A program made the position numbers and the translations under genes. Shown here piece after piece: positions 23,063 to 33,055 of a stretch of DNA of 64,000 bases. Each line of letters starts with the position of its first letter. The first letter of the stretch is position 1. The notes beneath the pieces were generated by a model. That model did not search any database, had not been told where the DNA came from, and saw only the letters and a program-made list of their open reading frames with translations. Where the stretch lies: NCBI GenBank assembly GCA_965249895.1, contig CBDFNC010000004.1, positions 1 through 64,000 on the forward strand, written 5' to 3'. Origin of the DNA: CBDFNC01 sp965249895 (GTDB lineage: Bacteria > Pseudomonadota > Gammaproteobacteria > Enterobacterales > CBDFNC01).

Positions 23063-23827
23063 TTAAGCATCAAAGTGGTTGTTATCCTGTACCAGTGGTT
23101 TATCTTCGGTTTGTGAGTCTGCATATCCACATAACTGTAAATAAACCAGACCCAGCAGGTTAAAATAAAACGGTACAACGAAAAGTAGTCCCAAACCGGC
23201 CGGTAATGAACCTACAAAAAACAGCACTAATATAACGCTGTATAACGTAACAAACTGAAAAAGACCTTTGTTTACCACTTTAAATGAGATCAGCAAAGCT
23301 TTAAAAATGGGCAGTTTTTTCTCTACGATAAGTGGCGCGACAAAGCAGAAAACCATATTGATATAAAGCATGGGTATAAGAATGACAATGGCGGGTAGTC
23401 CAATACTTACCAATACGGCGCCTAAAACGTTACCTAACAAACTCATGAGCAGGCTACTTAATGCCAGCGGTAAAACAAAGCTAAAGTAGTCAAAGATTTG
23501 TGTACTGCGTGTTTTTAATCCAGCCGCATGCTGGATACCCATCATGTTAAGGCCCGCTAGCAAAGGTGGGAATACCAACAAGGTGGCGGCGGCAATTATC
23601 ATCGACGAGACCTGAGGTTGCTCCGATAAGCCAAATTGATTTAGCCCAAGCAACAGCGCCGCCATAATACACAGCACGCCAATTGCAGCGAAAAGCATAG
23701 GGACGAAGTTTTTTAGGGTAAGTTGGAAACTTTCTTTAAAGATGGCCATCAGATCGAGCTGATACCCTTGTTCGAGGGTATGCTGCAGTTGGCTGCCCTG
23801 CCTGGTGTTTTTTTCTGTGTCGCTCAT
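23063..23827 (-). CDS. Integral membrane protein, about six helices, unknown
   Basis: A 254-residue protein with a soluble N-terminus (about 30 residues) and several hydrophobic segments: FVPMLFAAIGVLCIMAALLL, SMIIAAATLLVFPPLLAGL, VLPLALSSLLMSLL, VSIGLPAIVILIPMLYINMVF, LFQFVTLYSVILVLFFVGSLPAGLGLLFVVPFYF. The layout resembles the DUF975/YciC-like family of helical membrane proteins, low certainty. ATG 23827 is preferred over a TTG at 23839. Confidence 0.7.
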   Translation of the reverse strand: MSDTEKNTRQGSQLQHTLEQGYQLDLMAIFKESFQLTLKNFVPMLFAAIGVLCIMAALLLGLNQFGLSEQPQVSSMIIAAATLLVFPPLLAGLNMMGIQHAAGLKTRSTQIFDYFSFVLPLALSSLLMSLLGNVLGAVLVSIGLPAIVILIPMLYINMVFCFVAPLIVEKKLPIFKALLISFKVVNKGLFQFVTLYSVILVLFFVGSLPAGLGLLFVVPFYFNLLGLVYLQLCGYADSQTEDKPLVQDNNHFDA

Positions 23828-23911
23828 TAATGCACTCAACTTATTAGATTCGCGGATGCATTCTAGTTTCTTCGGACACTATTTTAAATCACTAATTGTG
23901 TTTCTCTAGCA

Positions 23912-24628
23912 CTAATTCGATATCAAGGCCTGAACGAGTGCTGGGATCAACTGTGAGGCTTTGCCATATCGGCGTTCATTAAACTGATCACTCAGGTCAC
24001 TCGGCTCTAAATTCAGCTCTATGGTATGAGCTCCATGACTCGCGGCCTCATGGACAAAACCAGCGGCTGGGTAAACACAACCGGAAGTACCGATGGAGAG
24101 AAAAAGATCGGTCTGGGATAACGCGCCATAAATTCTGTCTAGTTTAAGTGGCATTTCGCCAAACCAGACCACATGAGGTCGAAGCGGCTCGGGAAACTGA
24201 CAGCAGGTACACAGACTGTTCGCATCGAGCTCACCCGTACATTCAATCACTTGGTTTGTGTTAGGGCAGCGAGCTTTCAGCAACTCCCCATGCATGTGGA
24301 TCACGTTGTTGGAACCCGCCATTTCATGGAGGTTATCAATATTCTGGGTGATCAGGGTAACCGTACCTTTGTGCTCTCGTTCCAGCAAAAACAGGGCCTG
24401 GTGAGCTGGATTGGGGTGGATGTTACTATCTTGAAGTTGTTGACGACGTTGATTGTAAAAGCGGTGGACCAACTGTGGATCACGTAGAAACCCCTCTGGT
24501 GTAGCGACGTCTTCGATACGATGATTTTCCCAGAGACCATCTTTGGCTCTAAAGGTTTGGATTCCAGACTCCGCGGAAATCCCGGCTCCGGTAAGGATGA
24601 CGATATTTTTATAGGGTCCATTGCTCAT
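23912..24628 (-). CDS. cobB: NAD-dependent protein deacylase CobB (sirtuin)
   Basis: A 238-residue short bacterial sirtuin. GAGISAESGIQTFR is the NAD-binding start, QNID and HMHGE hold the catalytic residues, and a C..C/CTCC zinc ribbon is visible around residues 125-150. FYNQRR supplies the Tyr-x-x-Arg pair that class III sirtuins use to bind succinyl or malonyl groups, so desuccinylation is likely besides deacetylation. Monocistronic by appearance. Confidence 0.93.
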   Translation of the reverse strand: MSNGPYKNIVILTGAGISAESGIQTFRAKDGLWENHRIEDVATPEGFLRDPQLVHRFYNQRRQQLQDSNIHPNPAHQALFLLEREHKGTVTLITQNIDNLHEMAGSNNVIHMHGELLKARCPNTNQVIECTGELDANSLCTCCQFPEPLRPHVVWFGEMPLKLDRIYGALSQTDLFLSIGTSGCVYPAAGFVHEAASHGAHTIELNLEPSDLSDQFNERRYGKASQLIPALVQALISN

Positions 24629-24974
24629 AAAGATCTACCACGTTGTTTTTTAGCGAAACTAACAGTTTCATTGGGCTAATAGTATAAAACGTTAGTCGTA
24701 ATGTGATCCCCACAAAACAATCGTCCCTAATTTTCTGCAATGATTATAGAGGCAACATGTTAATGAATAGTAGATTTCACTTAAATAGTTATGCGTTTGC
24801 ACAAAATAACAATTTTGTTAGGTAAATCCAGCGTAGAAATATGTTGCTGTCAGAACAATATTTTATATTGACATACTGTTAACACCACGAGTATGTTTTA
24901 CATGTTAATCGTATGTTAACAGTTAACGAGCAGAATAATATTAAACGAAAATAATAAATAATAAGGGATTACTT
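24629..24974. promoter_or_regulatory. AT-rich control region upstream of aapJ
   Basis: 346 bp, strongly AT-rich, between divergent cobB and aapJ. Repeated GTTAAC motifs occur near 24887-24927, including GTTAAC-A-GTTAAC, and look like operator half-sites. AAGGGA precedes the aapJ start. No specific regulator can be named. Confidence 0.4.
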
Positions 24975-25991
24975 ATGACTCTACCTTCTCGTCTCACTCT
25001 TGTAGCTGGTTTAATGGCAGTGGCCTTTAATGCAAGCGCCGAGTCCACGTTAGAATCGGTAAAAGGCAAAGGTTATGTACAGTGTGGTGTAAGTACTGGT
25101 TTACCAGGTTTTTCAAACCCAGACTCCAAGGGTAACTGGCAGGGAATGGATGTGGATGTATGCCGCGCGGTTGCAGCTGCGACGTTAGGTGACGCATCAA
25201 AAGTAAAATATGTGCCATTAACGGCAAAAGAACGTTTCACCGCCCTTCAGTCAGGCGAAATTGATGTTCTATCTCGTAATACTACTTGGACTGTGACTCG
25301 TGACTCTTCTCTGGGCCTAAATTTCGCCGGTGTTAATTATTACGATGGTCAGGGCTTTATGGTAAGCAAAGATCTGGGTGTAAAAAGTGCACTAGAGCTT
25401 GATGGCGCCGCTATCTGTATCCAGTCAGGTACTACAACCGAACTGACGCTTGCTGACTACTTCCGTGAAAAAGGCATGAAGTATACGCCTGTTTCTTTCG
25501 ATACTTCCGATCAGACAGTTAAAGGTTTCGAATCTGGCCGTTGTGATGTATTGACGTCTGACCAATCTCAGCTGTACGCCCTGCGCATTAAGCTATCTAA
25601 ACCTGATTCAGCTATGGTTCTACCAGAAATTATCTCTAAAGAGCCATTGGGGCCAGTTGTACGTCAGGGTGATGATGGTTGGTTTAACATAGTTAAATGG
25701 TCTCTTTTCGCAATGATCAACGCCGAAGAAATGGGCGTAACTTCTGCAAATGCTGATGAAATGTTGAAGAGCAACAACCCTGCGATTAAACGTTTGTTGG
25801 GTGTAGAAGGACCGAAAGGTAAAGGCCTAAAACTGGCTGACGATTGGAGCTATAAGATCGTTAAGCAAGTGGGTAACTATGGTGAAGTTTTCGAACGTAA
25901 CGTAGGTCAAGGCTCTCCTCTGAAAATTGATCGTGGCGTAAACGCACTTTGGAACAAAGGCGGCTTCCAGTACGCGCCACCAATTCGTTAA
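24975..25991 (+). CDS. aapJ: General L-amino-acid ABC transporter, periplasmic binding protein
   Basis: A 338-residue solute-binding protein with a signal peptide ending FNASA. The mature start STLESVKGKGYVQCGVSTGLPGFS and DVDVCRAVAAATLGD are characteristic of AapJ/BztA proteins, which bind many amino acids, in particular glutamate, aspartate and glutamine. The three downstream genes give the rest of the importer. A stable hairpin after this gene likely keeps binding-protein mRNA in excess. Confidence 0.95.
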   Translation: MTLPSRLTLVAGLMAVAFNASAESTLESVKGKGYVQCGVSTGLPGFSNPDSKGNWQGMDVDVCRAVAAATLGDASKVKYVPLTAKERFTALQSGEIDVLSRNTTWTVTRDSSLGLNFAGVNYYDGQGFMVSKDLGVKSALELDGAAICIQSGTTTELTLADYFREKGMKYTPVSFDTSDQTVKGFESGRCDVLTSDQSQLYALRIKLSKPDSAMVLPEIISKEPLGPVVRQGDDGWFNIVKWSLFAMINAEEMGVTSANADEMLKSNNPAIKRLLGVEGPKGKGLKLADDWSYKIVKQVGNYGEVFERNVGQGSPLKIDRGVNALWNKGGFQYAPPIR

Positions 25992-26007
25992 TTCAAGTCA
26001 AAAAACC

Positions 26008-26030
26008 GAGGGGGTCTAACCCCCTCTTCT
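26008..26030 (+). terminator. Intra-operon hairpin/attenuator after aapJ
   Basis: GAGGGGGT-CTA-ACCCCCTC is a perfect 8-bp stem with a 3-nt loop, followed by TTCTTTT. It lies between the binding-protein and permease genes, where partial termination or mRNA stabilisation is common. Confidence 0.75.
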
Positions 26031-26062
26031 TTTATCCATAGCTCCAAGAGGTTCGTTATTTT

Positions 26063-27268
26063 ATGGCTGAGGATGCCAATAAAAAATCTGCCCCCGCCAC
26101 CAGGGCAGATGAGCGAAACAGGATCTGGTACGACCCGAACGTGAGAGCGTTAGTGTTTCAGGTACTTGCTGTATTAGGTGTGGCAGCCTTTTTCTTCTAT
26201 TTCATTAACAATGCATTAGTTAACTTGGAGCAGCGAGGGATCACCACTGGTTTTGACTTTCTTTCGCAAGAGTCCGGGTTTGGAATTATTCAAAGCCTGA
26301 TCGAGTTTGACGAGAGTTCGTCGTTTGGTACTACCTTTGTTGTTGGTCTGTTAAACACGCTTTTGGTGTCGTTTCTTGGGGTCATCTTAGCCACCATACT
26401 GGGTTTTATTATTGGTATAGGTAGGCTTTCGGACAACTGGCTGATTTCAAAGCTGGCCAGTATCTATGTTGAAATATTTCGTAATATTCCGTTATTGCTG
26501 CAAATATTCTTCTGGTATTTCGCTGTATTAAGGGCGCTGCCTCGCCCCAAAGATAGCTTAAGTGTCGGGGAAGCATTTTTCCTAAACGTACGTGGTTTAT
26601 ATATACCTAAGCCGGTTTTCGAAGCCAACTATAGCTGGGTACTCAGCGCTATACTAGTCGCTATCGTTGCGGTTATTATTTTGTATAAGTGGGCGGCGCA
26701 GCGGCAGGAAAGTACTGGTGAACAATTCCCTGTTTTCTTTGTGTCTCTGGGTATCTTGATACTTTTGCCGGGTCTGGTCTATTTTGCACTCGGTCAGCCT
26801 GTGTCCTGGGATCTCCCTGCCCTAAAAGGATTTAACTTCAGGGGTGGTACTACCATTATTCCTGAGCTGGCAGCATTGTTGCTTGCACTGACTATTTATA
26901 CCGCCGCCTTTATCGCCGAAATAGTGCGTTCTGGTATTATTGCTGTGAGTAAGGGGCAAACCGAGGCTTCGCGTTCCTTGGGTTTGTCTTCGGCTCAAAC
27001 GTTAAAGCTTGTCGTTATTCCGCAGGCAATGCGTGTGATCATTCCCCCATTAACCAGCCAATATCTGAACCTAACTAAAAACTCATCGCTGGCGACGGCC
27101 ATAGGTTACCCTGATTTAGTTTCAGTCTTTATGGGGACAACCCTTAACCAAACCGGGCAGGCCATTGAAGTTATTGCAATGACGATGAGCGTCTACCTAA
27201 CCATTAGTATCGTCACTTCTATACTGATGAATTTGTATAACAAAAAAATGGCATTGGTGGAGCGTTAA
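26063..27268 (+). CDS. aapQ: General L-amino-acid ABC transporter, permease AapQ
   Basis: A 401-residue HisM-type permease. The inner-membrane signature EIVRSGIIAVSKGQTEASRSLG near residue 290 is the EAA loop contacting the ATPase. The long insertion between helices (about 165-265) is usual for AapQ/BztB and makes them longer than HisQ. Ends 1 nt before aapM. Confidence 0.94.
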   Translation: MAEDANKKSAPATRADERNRIWYDPNVRALVFQVLAVLGVAAFFFYFINNALVNLEQRGITTGFDFLSQESGFGIIQSLIEFDESSSFGTTFVVGLLNTLLVSFLGVILATILGFIIGIGRLSDNWLISKLASIYVEIFRNIPLLLQIFFWYFAVLRALPRPKDSLSVGEAFFLNVRGLYIPKPVFEANYSWVLSAILVAIVAVIILYKWAAQRQESTGEQFPVFFVSLGILILLPGLVYFALGQPVSWDLPALKGFNFRGGTTIIPELAALLLALTIYTAAFIAEIVRSGIIAVSKGQTEASRSLGLSSAQTLKLVVIPQAMRVIIPPLTSQYLNLTKNSSLATAIGYPDLVSVFMGTTLNQTGQAIEVIAMTMSVYLTISIVTSILMNLYNKKMALVER

Positions 27269-27269
27269 T

Positions 27270-28361
27270 ATGGAAACACATACTTTTACACCAGATTTGC
27301 CACCACCATCTAGCAGTATTGGGGCTATTGCCTGGTGTCGCGAACACTTGTTCTCCTCGTGGATCAATACGGCCTTTACAGTGTTGGCGGTTTATCTGCT
27401 AGTCACGATAGGTGGTACGGCTATCAGTTGGGCGTTTATTGATGCGGATTGGATTGGAGACAACCGGGATGCTTGTACTTCTGGTGGAGCTTGCTGGGTT
27501 TTTATCTACAACCGTTTTGGGCAGCTAGTTTATGGCTTCTACCCAGATGCACTTCGCTGGCGTGTGGATATCGTCTTTGCTCTCTTCGCTATCTTGATTG
27601 CCGCACTGGCCTTCCCTAAGACACCGCAGAAGAACAAGATTGCGGTATTTTTCCTGGTTGGTTTCCCTGTTATCTCGTTTTTCTTGCTCTTCGGTGGTTC
27701 ATTTGGCCTTGAAAAAGTCGATACCCATCAATGGGGCGGACTGATGCTGACTTTGGTACTGGCGACGGTAGGTATTGTAGCGGCATTGCCAATCGGTGTT
27801 GTACTGGCCCTGGGGCGGCGTTCGAAAATGCCTGTTATCAGAAGCTTTTGTACGGTTTACATTGAGTTTTGGCGAGCGATTCCGCTTATAACAGTTCTCT
27901 TTATGGCCTCTGTTATGCTACCGCTGTTTGTCTCGGGTGACATTGACCTGGACAAATTGGTGCGGGCGCTTATCGGTATCATCATGTTCCAATCGGCGTA
28001 TATGGCGGAAGTAATACGCGGTGGATTACAGGCAATACCCAAAGGTCAATTTGAAGCGGCGGAATCCCTAGGGTTACCCTATTGGAAATCCATGCGCCTG
28101 ATTGTATTACCTCAAGCATTAAAGATCACAATTCCTTCAATTGTGAACACTTTTATTGCCTTGTTTAAAGATACAAGTCTGGTGTTGATCATTGGTTTGT
28201 TTGATTTGCTTGCCATCGGACAAGCTGGTTTGGCGGACCCGGCATGGTTGGGTTATTCCATCGAAGCATACTCATTTGTAGCGTTCGTATTTTTTGTATT
28301 TTGCTTCAGTATGTCAAAGTACAGTCAGCACTTAGAAAAGAAATTGCACACTGGGCACTAG
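27270..28361 (+). CDS. aapM: General L-amino-acid ABC transporter, permease AapM
   Basis: A 363-residue permease pairing with AapQ. EAA loop EVIRGGLQAIPKGQFEAAESLGLPYW is near residues 248-275. GDNRDACTSGGACWVFIYNRFGQ in the periplasmic N-terminal loop, with DACTSGGACW, is typical of AapM/BztC. Spacing to aapP is 15 nt. Confidence 0.94.
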   Translation: METHTFTPDLPPPSSSIGAIAWCREHLFSSWINTAFTVLAVYLLVTIGGTAISWAFIDADWIGDNRDACTSGGACWVFIYNRFGQLVYGFYPDALRWRVDIVFALFAILIAALAFPKTPQKNKIAVFFLVGFPVISFFLLFGGSFGLEKVDTHQWGGLMLTLVLATVGIVAALPIGVVLALGRRSKMPVIRSFCTVYIEFWRAIPLITVLFMASVMLPLFVSGDIDLDKLVRALIGIIMFQSAYMAEVIRGGLQAIPKGQFEAAESLGLPYWKSMRLIVLPQALKITIPSIVNTFIALFKDTSLVLIIGLFDLLAIGQAGLADPAWLGYSIEAYSFVAFVFFVFCFSMSKYSQHLEKKLHTGH

Positions 28362-28376
28362 TTTAGGAGATTTATT

Positions 28377-29135
28377 ATGGAAGCTTTAGCGACCCAGTCA
28401 CAATATATGATTGAATTGCATGAAGTAAACAAATGGTACGGCGAGTTTCACGTGCTTAAGAACCTCAATCTGCAGGTAGAGAAAGGCGAGATCATTGTAA
28501 TTTGCGGTCCTTCTGGATCCGGCAAGTCGACGATGATCCGTTGCATTAACCGTCTGGAAGAGCACCAGGCAGGCAATATTATGGTCAAAGGCACAGAGCT
28601 TACTTCTGATCTTAAAAACATCGAAGTGGTCAGGAGAGATGTAGGTATGTGCTTCCAGCACTTTAACCTCTTCCCTCACCTGACTGTGCTGGAAAACTGT
28701 TGCCTCGCGCCTATCTGGGTTAAAAAAATACCGCAAAAAGAAGCGGAAGCCATGGCGATGAAATATCTTGAACGGGTAAAAATACCTGAACAAGCAAACA
28801 AATTTCCAGGTCAGCTTTCAGGTGGGCAGCAACAGCGGGTTGCTATTGCCCGCAGTCTTTGCATGAATCCGGAAATCATGTTGTTTGATGAGCCTACGTC
28901 TGCACTTGATCCCGAGATGGTACGAGAAGTTCTGGACGTTATGGTGGAGCTTGCTCAGGAAGGTATGACCATGCTGTGTGTAACACACGAGATGGGTTTT
29001 GCCAAAGAGGTTGCCAACCGAGTTATCTTTATGGACAGAGGAGAAATTATTGAAGAAAACAATCCTCACGATTTCTTCGAAAACCCTAAAAATGAACGAA
29101 CTCAGCTCTTCCTAAGCCAGATCCTGCATCACTAG
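28377..29135 (+). CDS. aapP: General L-amino-acid ABC transporter, ATP-binding protein
   Basis: A 252-residue ABC ATPase. Walker A GPSGSGKST, Q-loop in FQHFNLFPH, signature LSGGQQQRVAIARSL, Walker B MLFDEPTSALD and the switch histidine in CVTHEMGF are all intact. Start ATG 28377 follows TAGGAG. It ends the aap operon. Confidence 0.95.
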   Translation: MEALATQSQYMIELHEVNKWYGEFHVLKNLNLQVEKGEIIVICGPSGSGKSTMIRCINRLEEHQAGNIMVKGTELTSDLKNIEVVRRDVGMCFQHFNLFPHLTVLENCCLAPIWVKKIPQKEAEAMAMKYLERVKIPEQANKFPGQLSGGQQQRVAIARSLCMNPEIMLFDEPTSALDPEMVREVLDVMVELAQEGMTMLCVTHEMGFAKEVANRVIFMDRGEIIEENNPHDFFENPKNERTQLFLSQILHH

Positions 29136-29151
29136 CATCACCCTTAAGTGG

Positions 29152-29178
29152 AAAAGCGCGATTATCGCGCTTTTTTTT
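29152..29178 (+). terminator. Terminator after aapP
   Basis: AAAAGCGCGAT and ATCGCGCTTTT pair around a single T or short loop with A- and T-runs on both sides, so it can act for both aapP and the convergent cyclase gene. Confidence 0.85.
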
Positions 29179-29185
29179 ACCCGGC

Positions 29186-30181
29186 TTAAGGGACAAGTTT
29201 GAGATCGGTAAAGTGTAACACTTTATTTCGACCAGCCTGCTTAGCCTGATATAGTGCTTTATCTGCCCGCTCAATAAGCTGTTTGGCAATAGCAGACCGC
29301 GACATATTTTTAACATCGGGCCCAAAGGTCGCTATGCCAATACTGACAGTGATGTTGATCTGGCCATCTTCTGCTCTCCCAACACAGCGCCTTACACGCT
29401 CTGCTGCTTCATAACTCGCTTTGACAGAAGTATTGGGTAGTGCAAAAATAAATTCCTCGCCACCAAAACGCGCCAATATGTCACTGTCACGCGCAATATT
29501 AGCGGCCCGCTGCAGTACGTTATCCCCTTTTGGATGGCCGAAAGTATCGTTAATCACTTTAAAGTTATCTATGTCCAGCATAAATGTAGAAATGGGTTCA
29601 TTTCGCCGCAGCGCGTTGCTAATCATCAATTCAAAATGGCCCCGGAAAGCAAGTCGGTTGTTGAGGCCGGTTAAGTCATCATGGGTGGCCAGGTGTTTGA
29701 ATTTTTCTTTTAGCTCTTCCAGCTCCAGTGCCTTTTGCTTTAATTTTTGTTCGGAGCGCTTTAATTCAGTAAGATCATTATGGGCCCCTAACATTCTAAT
29801 GGGCTTGCCTGACTTGTCTCGAAAAGCGATTCCCCGGCAACGAACCCAAACTGTTGAACCATCTTTATGGCGATAGCGAACTATTTGATCATAGGGATGT
29901 GTTGGGTCTGCACAATGTGCACGAAAATTATTTTGTGCTAATTCGAGGTCCTGAGGGAAGATAAGATCCTTCCATTCTGCCGCTAAGTGTTTTCTTTCAG
30001 CCGGATCATACCCAAGCAGTTGCCAAAATGCGGGATTCATCCATTCGTGATCGGGAGATTCAAGGTCCCAATACCAAAGACCGTCCAAAGAGCCATGTTG
30101 AAGAAATTCAAATAAAGCAGGGTCACTATTTATCAGCTGGTATAACTCTTGCTCTAGGTAATGACTGTTTTTTTCCGCCAT
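29186..30181 (-). CDS. PAS-GGDEF diguanylate cyclase
   Basis: A 331-residue soluble protein. A PAS/PAC sensor (about residues 25-140, with GLWYWDLESPDHEWMNPAFWQLLGY and the PAC stretch RYRHKDGSTVWVRCRG) is joined by a coiled linker rich in K, E and L to a GGDEF domain. The active-site loop is GGEEF near 239-243, catalytically competent. RDSD five residues upstream is a canonical I-site for product inhibition. It should make c-di-GMP in response to an unknown signal. Confidence 0.94.
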   Translation of the reverse strand: MAEKNSHYLEQELYQLINSDPALFEFLQHGSLDGLWYWDLESPDHEWMNPAFWQLLGYDPAERKHLAAEWKDLIFPQDLELAQNNFRAHCADPTHPYDQIVRYRHKDGSTVWVRCRGIAFRDKSGKPIRMLGAHNDLTELKRSEQKLKQKALELEELKEKFKHLATHDDLTGLNNRLAFRGHFELMISNALRRNEPISTFMLDIDNFKVINDTFGHPKGDNVLQRAANIARDSDILARFGGEEFIFALPNTSVKASYEAAERVRRCVGRAEDGQINITVSIGIATFGPDVKNMSRSAIAKQLIERADKALYQAKQAGRNKVLHFTDLKLVP

Positions 30182-30301
30182 GCCTTGATACCTTGAGTTG
30201 TGACGCTACTCAATTAGCGAAGGTTAACAATTTCTTTAATTGTAGTTGCTATCCTGATACCAACAGTTGCAACCGAAAGGCGAAAAAGCGTTCTGGTTGG
30301 C

Positions 30302-30335
30302 AAAAAAAAACCGCCTTAACGGCGGCATTTTTTAC
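30302..30335 (-). terminator. Terminator after ihfA
   Basis: Read on the minus strand, GCCGCCGTTAAGGCGGT forms a stem with a TTAA loop and is followed by a long T-run (nine A on the plus strand). It ends the pheST-ihfA transcript. Confidence 0.85.
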
Positions 30336-30640
30336 TTCTCGTCAAGCGAGTTGGGTAAGCTGTCTTCCACCCGGGCTTTTAACTTTTGCCCAGGGCGGAA
30401 TGTAACAACCCGACGTGCACTGATAGGGATATCTTCGCCCGTCTTAGGATTCCTACCCGGTCGTTCATTTTTATCTCGTAAATCAAAGTTACCAAAACCA
30501 GAAATCTTGACTTGTTCGCCTTTTTCCAGTGACTTTCGGATCTCTTCGAAAAACGATTCGACCATCTCCTTTGACTCGCGTTTGCTTAATCCAACATCAG
30601 TAAACAGACGCTCAGCAATCTCGGCTTTTGTTAAGGCCAT
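30332..30640 (-). CDS. ihfA: Integration host factor subunit alpha
   Basis: A 102-residue HU/IHF-family DNA-bending protein. MALTKAEIAERLF at the start and GFGNFDLRDKNERPGRNPKTGEDIPISARRVVTFRPGQKLK, containing the DNA-intercalating Pro in the beta arm, are characteristic of IhfA. It follows pheT by 3 nt, the conserved order in gammaproteobacteria. Confidence 0.97.
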   Translation of the reverse strand: MALTKAEIAERLFTDVGLSKRESKEMVESFFEEIRKSLEKGEQVKISGFGNFDLRDKNERPGRNPKTGEDIPISARRVVTFRPGQKLKARVEDSLPNSLDEK

Positions 30641-30643
30641 AGA

Positions 30644-33031
30644 TCAATCCCTCAAGGATGCATTGAACTCCGATTTAACCGCTTCAACGATGTTATTCAC
30701 CGCGTCAGCAATCTCTTTCTCCTCCAGAGTGCGATAGGTATCTTGTAGGACCAGGCTTATAGCCAAACTCTTCTTGCCCTCTTCGATACCTTTACCCTGG
30801 TATACATCGAATAAGTTTACGCCAACTAACTGATTTCCGCCAATTTTTTCTATTAAATTTAGAACCTTGCCAGCTTTTATCGCTTGGTCTACTACTAAAG
30901 CGACGTCTCGGCGGTTAGCTGGGTACTTTGATAGCTCTCCAGCGGCAGGTAATTGACGTGGTTGGATTTTTTCTAATTCGACTTCGAAAACCAAAGTTCT
31001 ACCATTGAGGCCCAATTTCTTTTCGAATTTAGGGTGGATCGCACCAATATAACCAATTTCTTCACCATTTCTTAAAATGGCGGCGCTTTGGCCAGGATGA
31101 AGTGCGCTGTGTTGCTTCGCGACAAACTCATATGAACTATCATCTTGAGAGAAAGAAAGTAATGCCTCCACATCCCCCTTTAGATCGAAGAAGTCCACAG
31201 TCTTGTTTTCTTTGTCCCAGTGCTCGTCAAACACCGGGCCGGTTATTACGCCACCTATCATGGTTTGCTGCGCAACACCGTTCTCGGCCGTATCATCTTT
31301 GATAAAACGAAGACCAACTTCAAATAAGCGAACACGAGCCTGCTGCCTATGCTGATTGTAGGAAACGCTATCCAATAAACCGGTCCACAAGCTAACACGC
31401 ATGGCCGACATTTCTTTGGATATGGGGTTTGGTAGAACCAATGCGTCGGCTTGTGGAAACAGTAGCGTTTGCTTATCTGGATCAACGAAGCTATAGGTAA
31501 TCGCTTCCTGATAGTCTGCGTCGACTAACAGGTGGCGTAAGCGGCTAACCGGGCTGATGGACTCTCGATGCACAGGCATTTCTAACGAAGCTGCAGGCGC
31601 TACGTCGGGAATGTTGTTATAACCATATACCCGTGCTACTTCTTCAATAAGATCTTCTTCGATCTCCATATCGAATCTATAGGTGGGTGTACTTACCTGC
31701 CAATATGCTTCAGCTTGCTCGACTGAAAAGCCAAGTCGAGCGAAAATAGTATTTACTTTTTCATCGTTAATATGAATGCCGATGATTTTGTCGAGTTTAG
31801 CACGTGTTAGTTTAATGTTGGCTGGCTGTGGAATGTATTGCTCTGCAATGGCTTGCGTTATCGGTCCAACTTGACCGCCACAAATTTCAACGATTAATTG
31901 AGTTGCTCGCTCCATGGCTTTGTGCTGTAGCTCAGGATCAACACCGCGTTCATAACGGTGGGAAGCATCTGTGTGCAAGCCGTATTTTCGCGCTTTACCG
32001 GCAATGGCTAAAGGTGCAAAAAAAGCACACTCGAGGAAGATGTCTTGACTGTCAGCGGTTACGCCCGTGCTGTTTCCACCGAAAATGCCTGCCATGGCGA
32101 TAGCGCCACTGTTGTCGGCAATCACCAGGGTGTCATCGTTAAGGGCAACTTCATTACCATCGAGCAGTGTCAGCTTTTCACCCTGCTCTGCGAGGCGAAC
32201 CTTAATACCACCGGACAGTTTGTCCAGGTCAAACGCATGCATTGGCTGTCCAAACTCGAGCAATACGTAGTTTGTGATATCCACCACGGGATCGATACTG
32301 CGTACGCCACAACGTCTTAATTTTTCGACCATCCAAAGTGGCGTCGCCGCCTGTGTGTCTAGCCCCTTAACCACTCGTCCAAGGTAACGAGGGCAGGCTT
32401 CAGCATCAACCAGTTCAATATCTAAACTGCTATCTATGCTGGGCGCAACGTTATCCCAACTTGGCTCTGTGACGTCGAGATCGTTTAAAACCCCTACTTC
32501 GCGAGCCAGACCCGCGATACCCAGGCAGTCGGCCCGGTTAGGCGTAAGGTCCACATCAATAGTTACATCATCAAGGGTCAGGTAATCGCGGATACAGGTG
32601 CCAACAGGCGCATCGGCCGGTAACTCTATAATTCCGTCAGCACTTTCTGCCATGCCCAGCTCTGACTCAGAGCAAAGCATGCCAAATGAAGGCTGGCCGC
32701 GTAGTTTGGCTTTTTTAATTTTAAAGTCGCCGGGTAATACCGCGCCCACTTTAGCCACCGCAACTTTAAGGCCCTGACGACAGTTCTTTGCGCCGCATAC
32801 GATATCGACTAGTTCGTCTTCACCGACATTAATTTTGGTGACCTGTAGTTTATCTGCATCAGGGTGCTGACCACATTCAACGACTTCACCAACAACTACA
32901 TTGGTAAACTCTTTAGCTGCCGGGATAATATTGTCAACTTCCAGCCCAGCCATGGTGAGCTGCTCGGTAAGGGCATCACTAGATATCTCTGGACTAACCC
33001 ATTCTCTTAACCAGGATTCACTGAATTTCAT
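30644..33031 (-). CDS. pheT: Phenylalanyl-tRNA synthetase beta subunit
   Basis: A 795-residue full-length beta subunit. An N-terminal tRNA-binding OB domain (about 40-150), B3/B4 editing domain, B5 domain and a C-terminal ferredoxin-fold anticodon-binding domain (last 95 residues, ANRRDVALVVD) are visible. It forms an alpha2-beta2 enzyme with PheS. The gap to pheS is 24 nt with GAAGG before the start. Confidence 0.97.
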   Translation of the reverse strand: MKFSESWLREWVSPEISSDALTEQLTMAGLEVDNIIPAAKEFTNVVVGEVVECGQHPDADKLQVTKINVGEDELVDIVCGAKNCRQGLKVAVAKVGAVLPGDFKIKKAKLRGQPSFGMLCSESELGMAESADGIIELPADAPVGTCIRDYLTLDDVTIDVDLTPNRADCLGIAGLAREVGVLNDLDVTEPSWDNVAPSIDSSLDIELVDAEACPRYLGRVVKGLDTQAATPLWMVEKLRRCGVRSIDPVVDITNYVLLEFGQPMHAFDLDKLSGGIKVRLAEQGEKLTLLDGNEVALNDDTLVIADNSGAIAMAGIFGGNSTGVTADSQDIFLECAFFAPLAIAGKARKYGLHTDASHRYERGVDPELQHKAMERATQLIVEICGGQVGPITQAIAEQYIPQPANIKLTRAKLDKIIGIHINDEKVNTIFARLGFSVEQAEAYWQVSTPTYRFDMEIEEDLIEEVARVYGYNNIPDVAPAASLEMPVHRESISPVSRLRHLLVDADYQEAITYSFVDPDKQTLLFPQADALVLPNPISKEMSAMRVSLWTGLLDSVSYNQHRQQARVRLFEVGLRFIKDDTAENGVAQQTMIGGVITGPVFDEHWDKENKTVDFFDLKGDVEALLSFSQDDSSYEFVAKQHSALHPGQSAAILRNGEEIGYIGAIHPKFEKKLGLNGRTLVFEVELEKIQPRQLPAAGELSKYPANRRDVALVVDQAIKAGKVLNLIEKIGGNQLVGVNLFDVYQGKGIEEGKKSLAISLVLQDTYRTLEEKEIADAVNNIVEAVKSEFNASLRD

Positions 33032-33055
33032 TTCTAAACCTTCTAAATCTGTTCG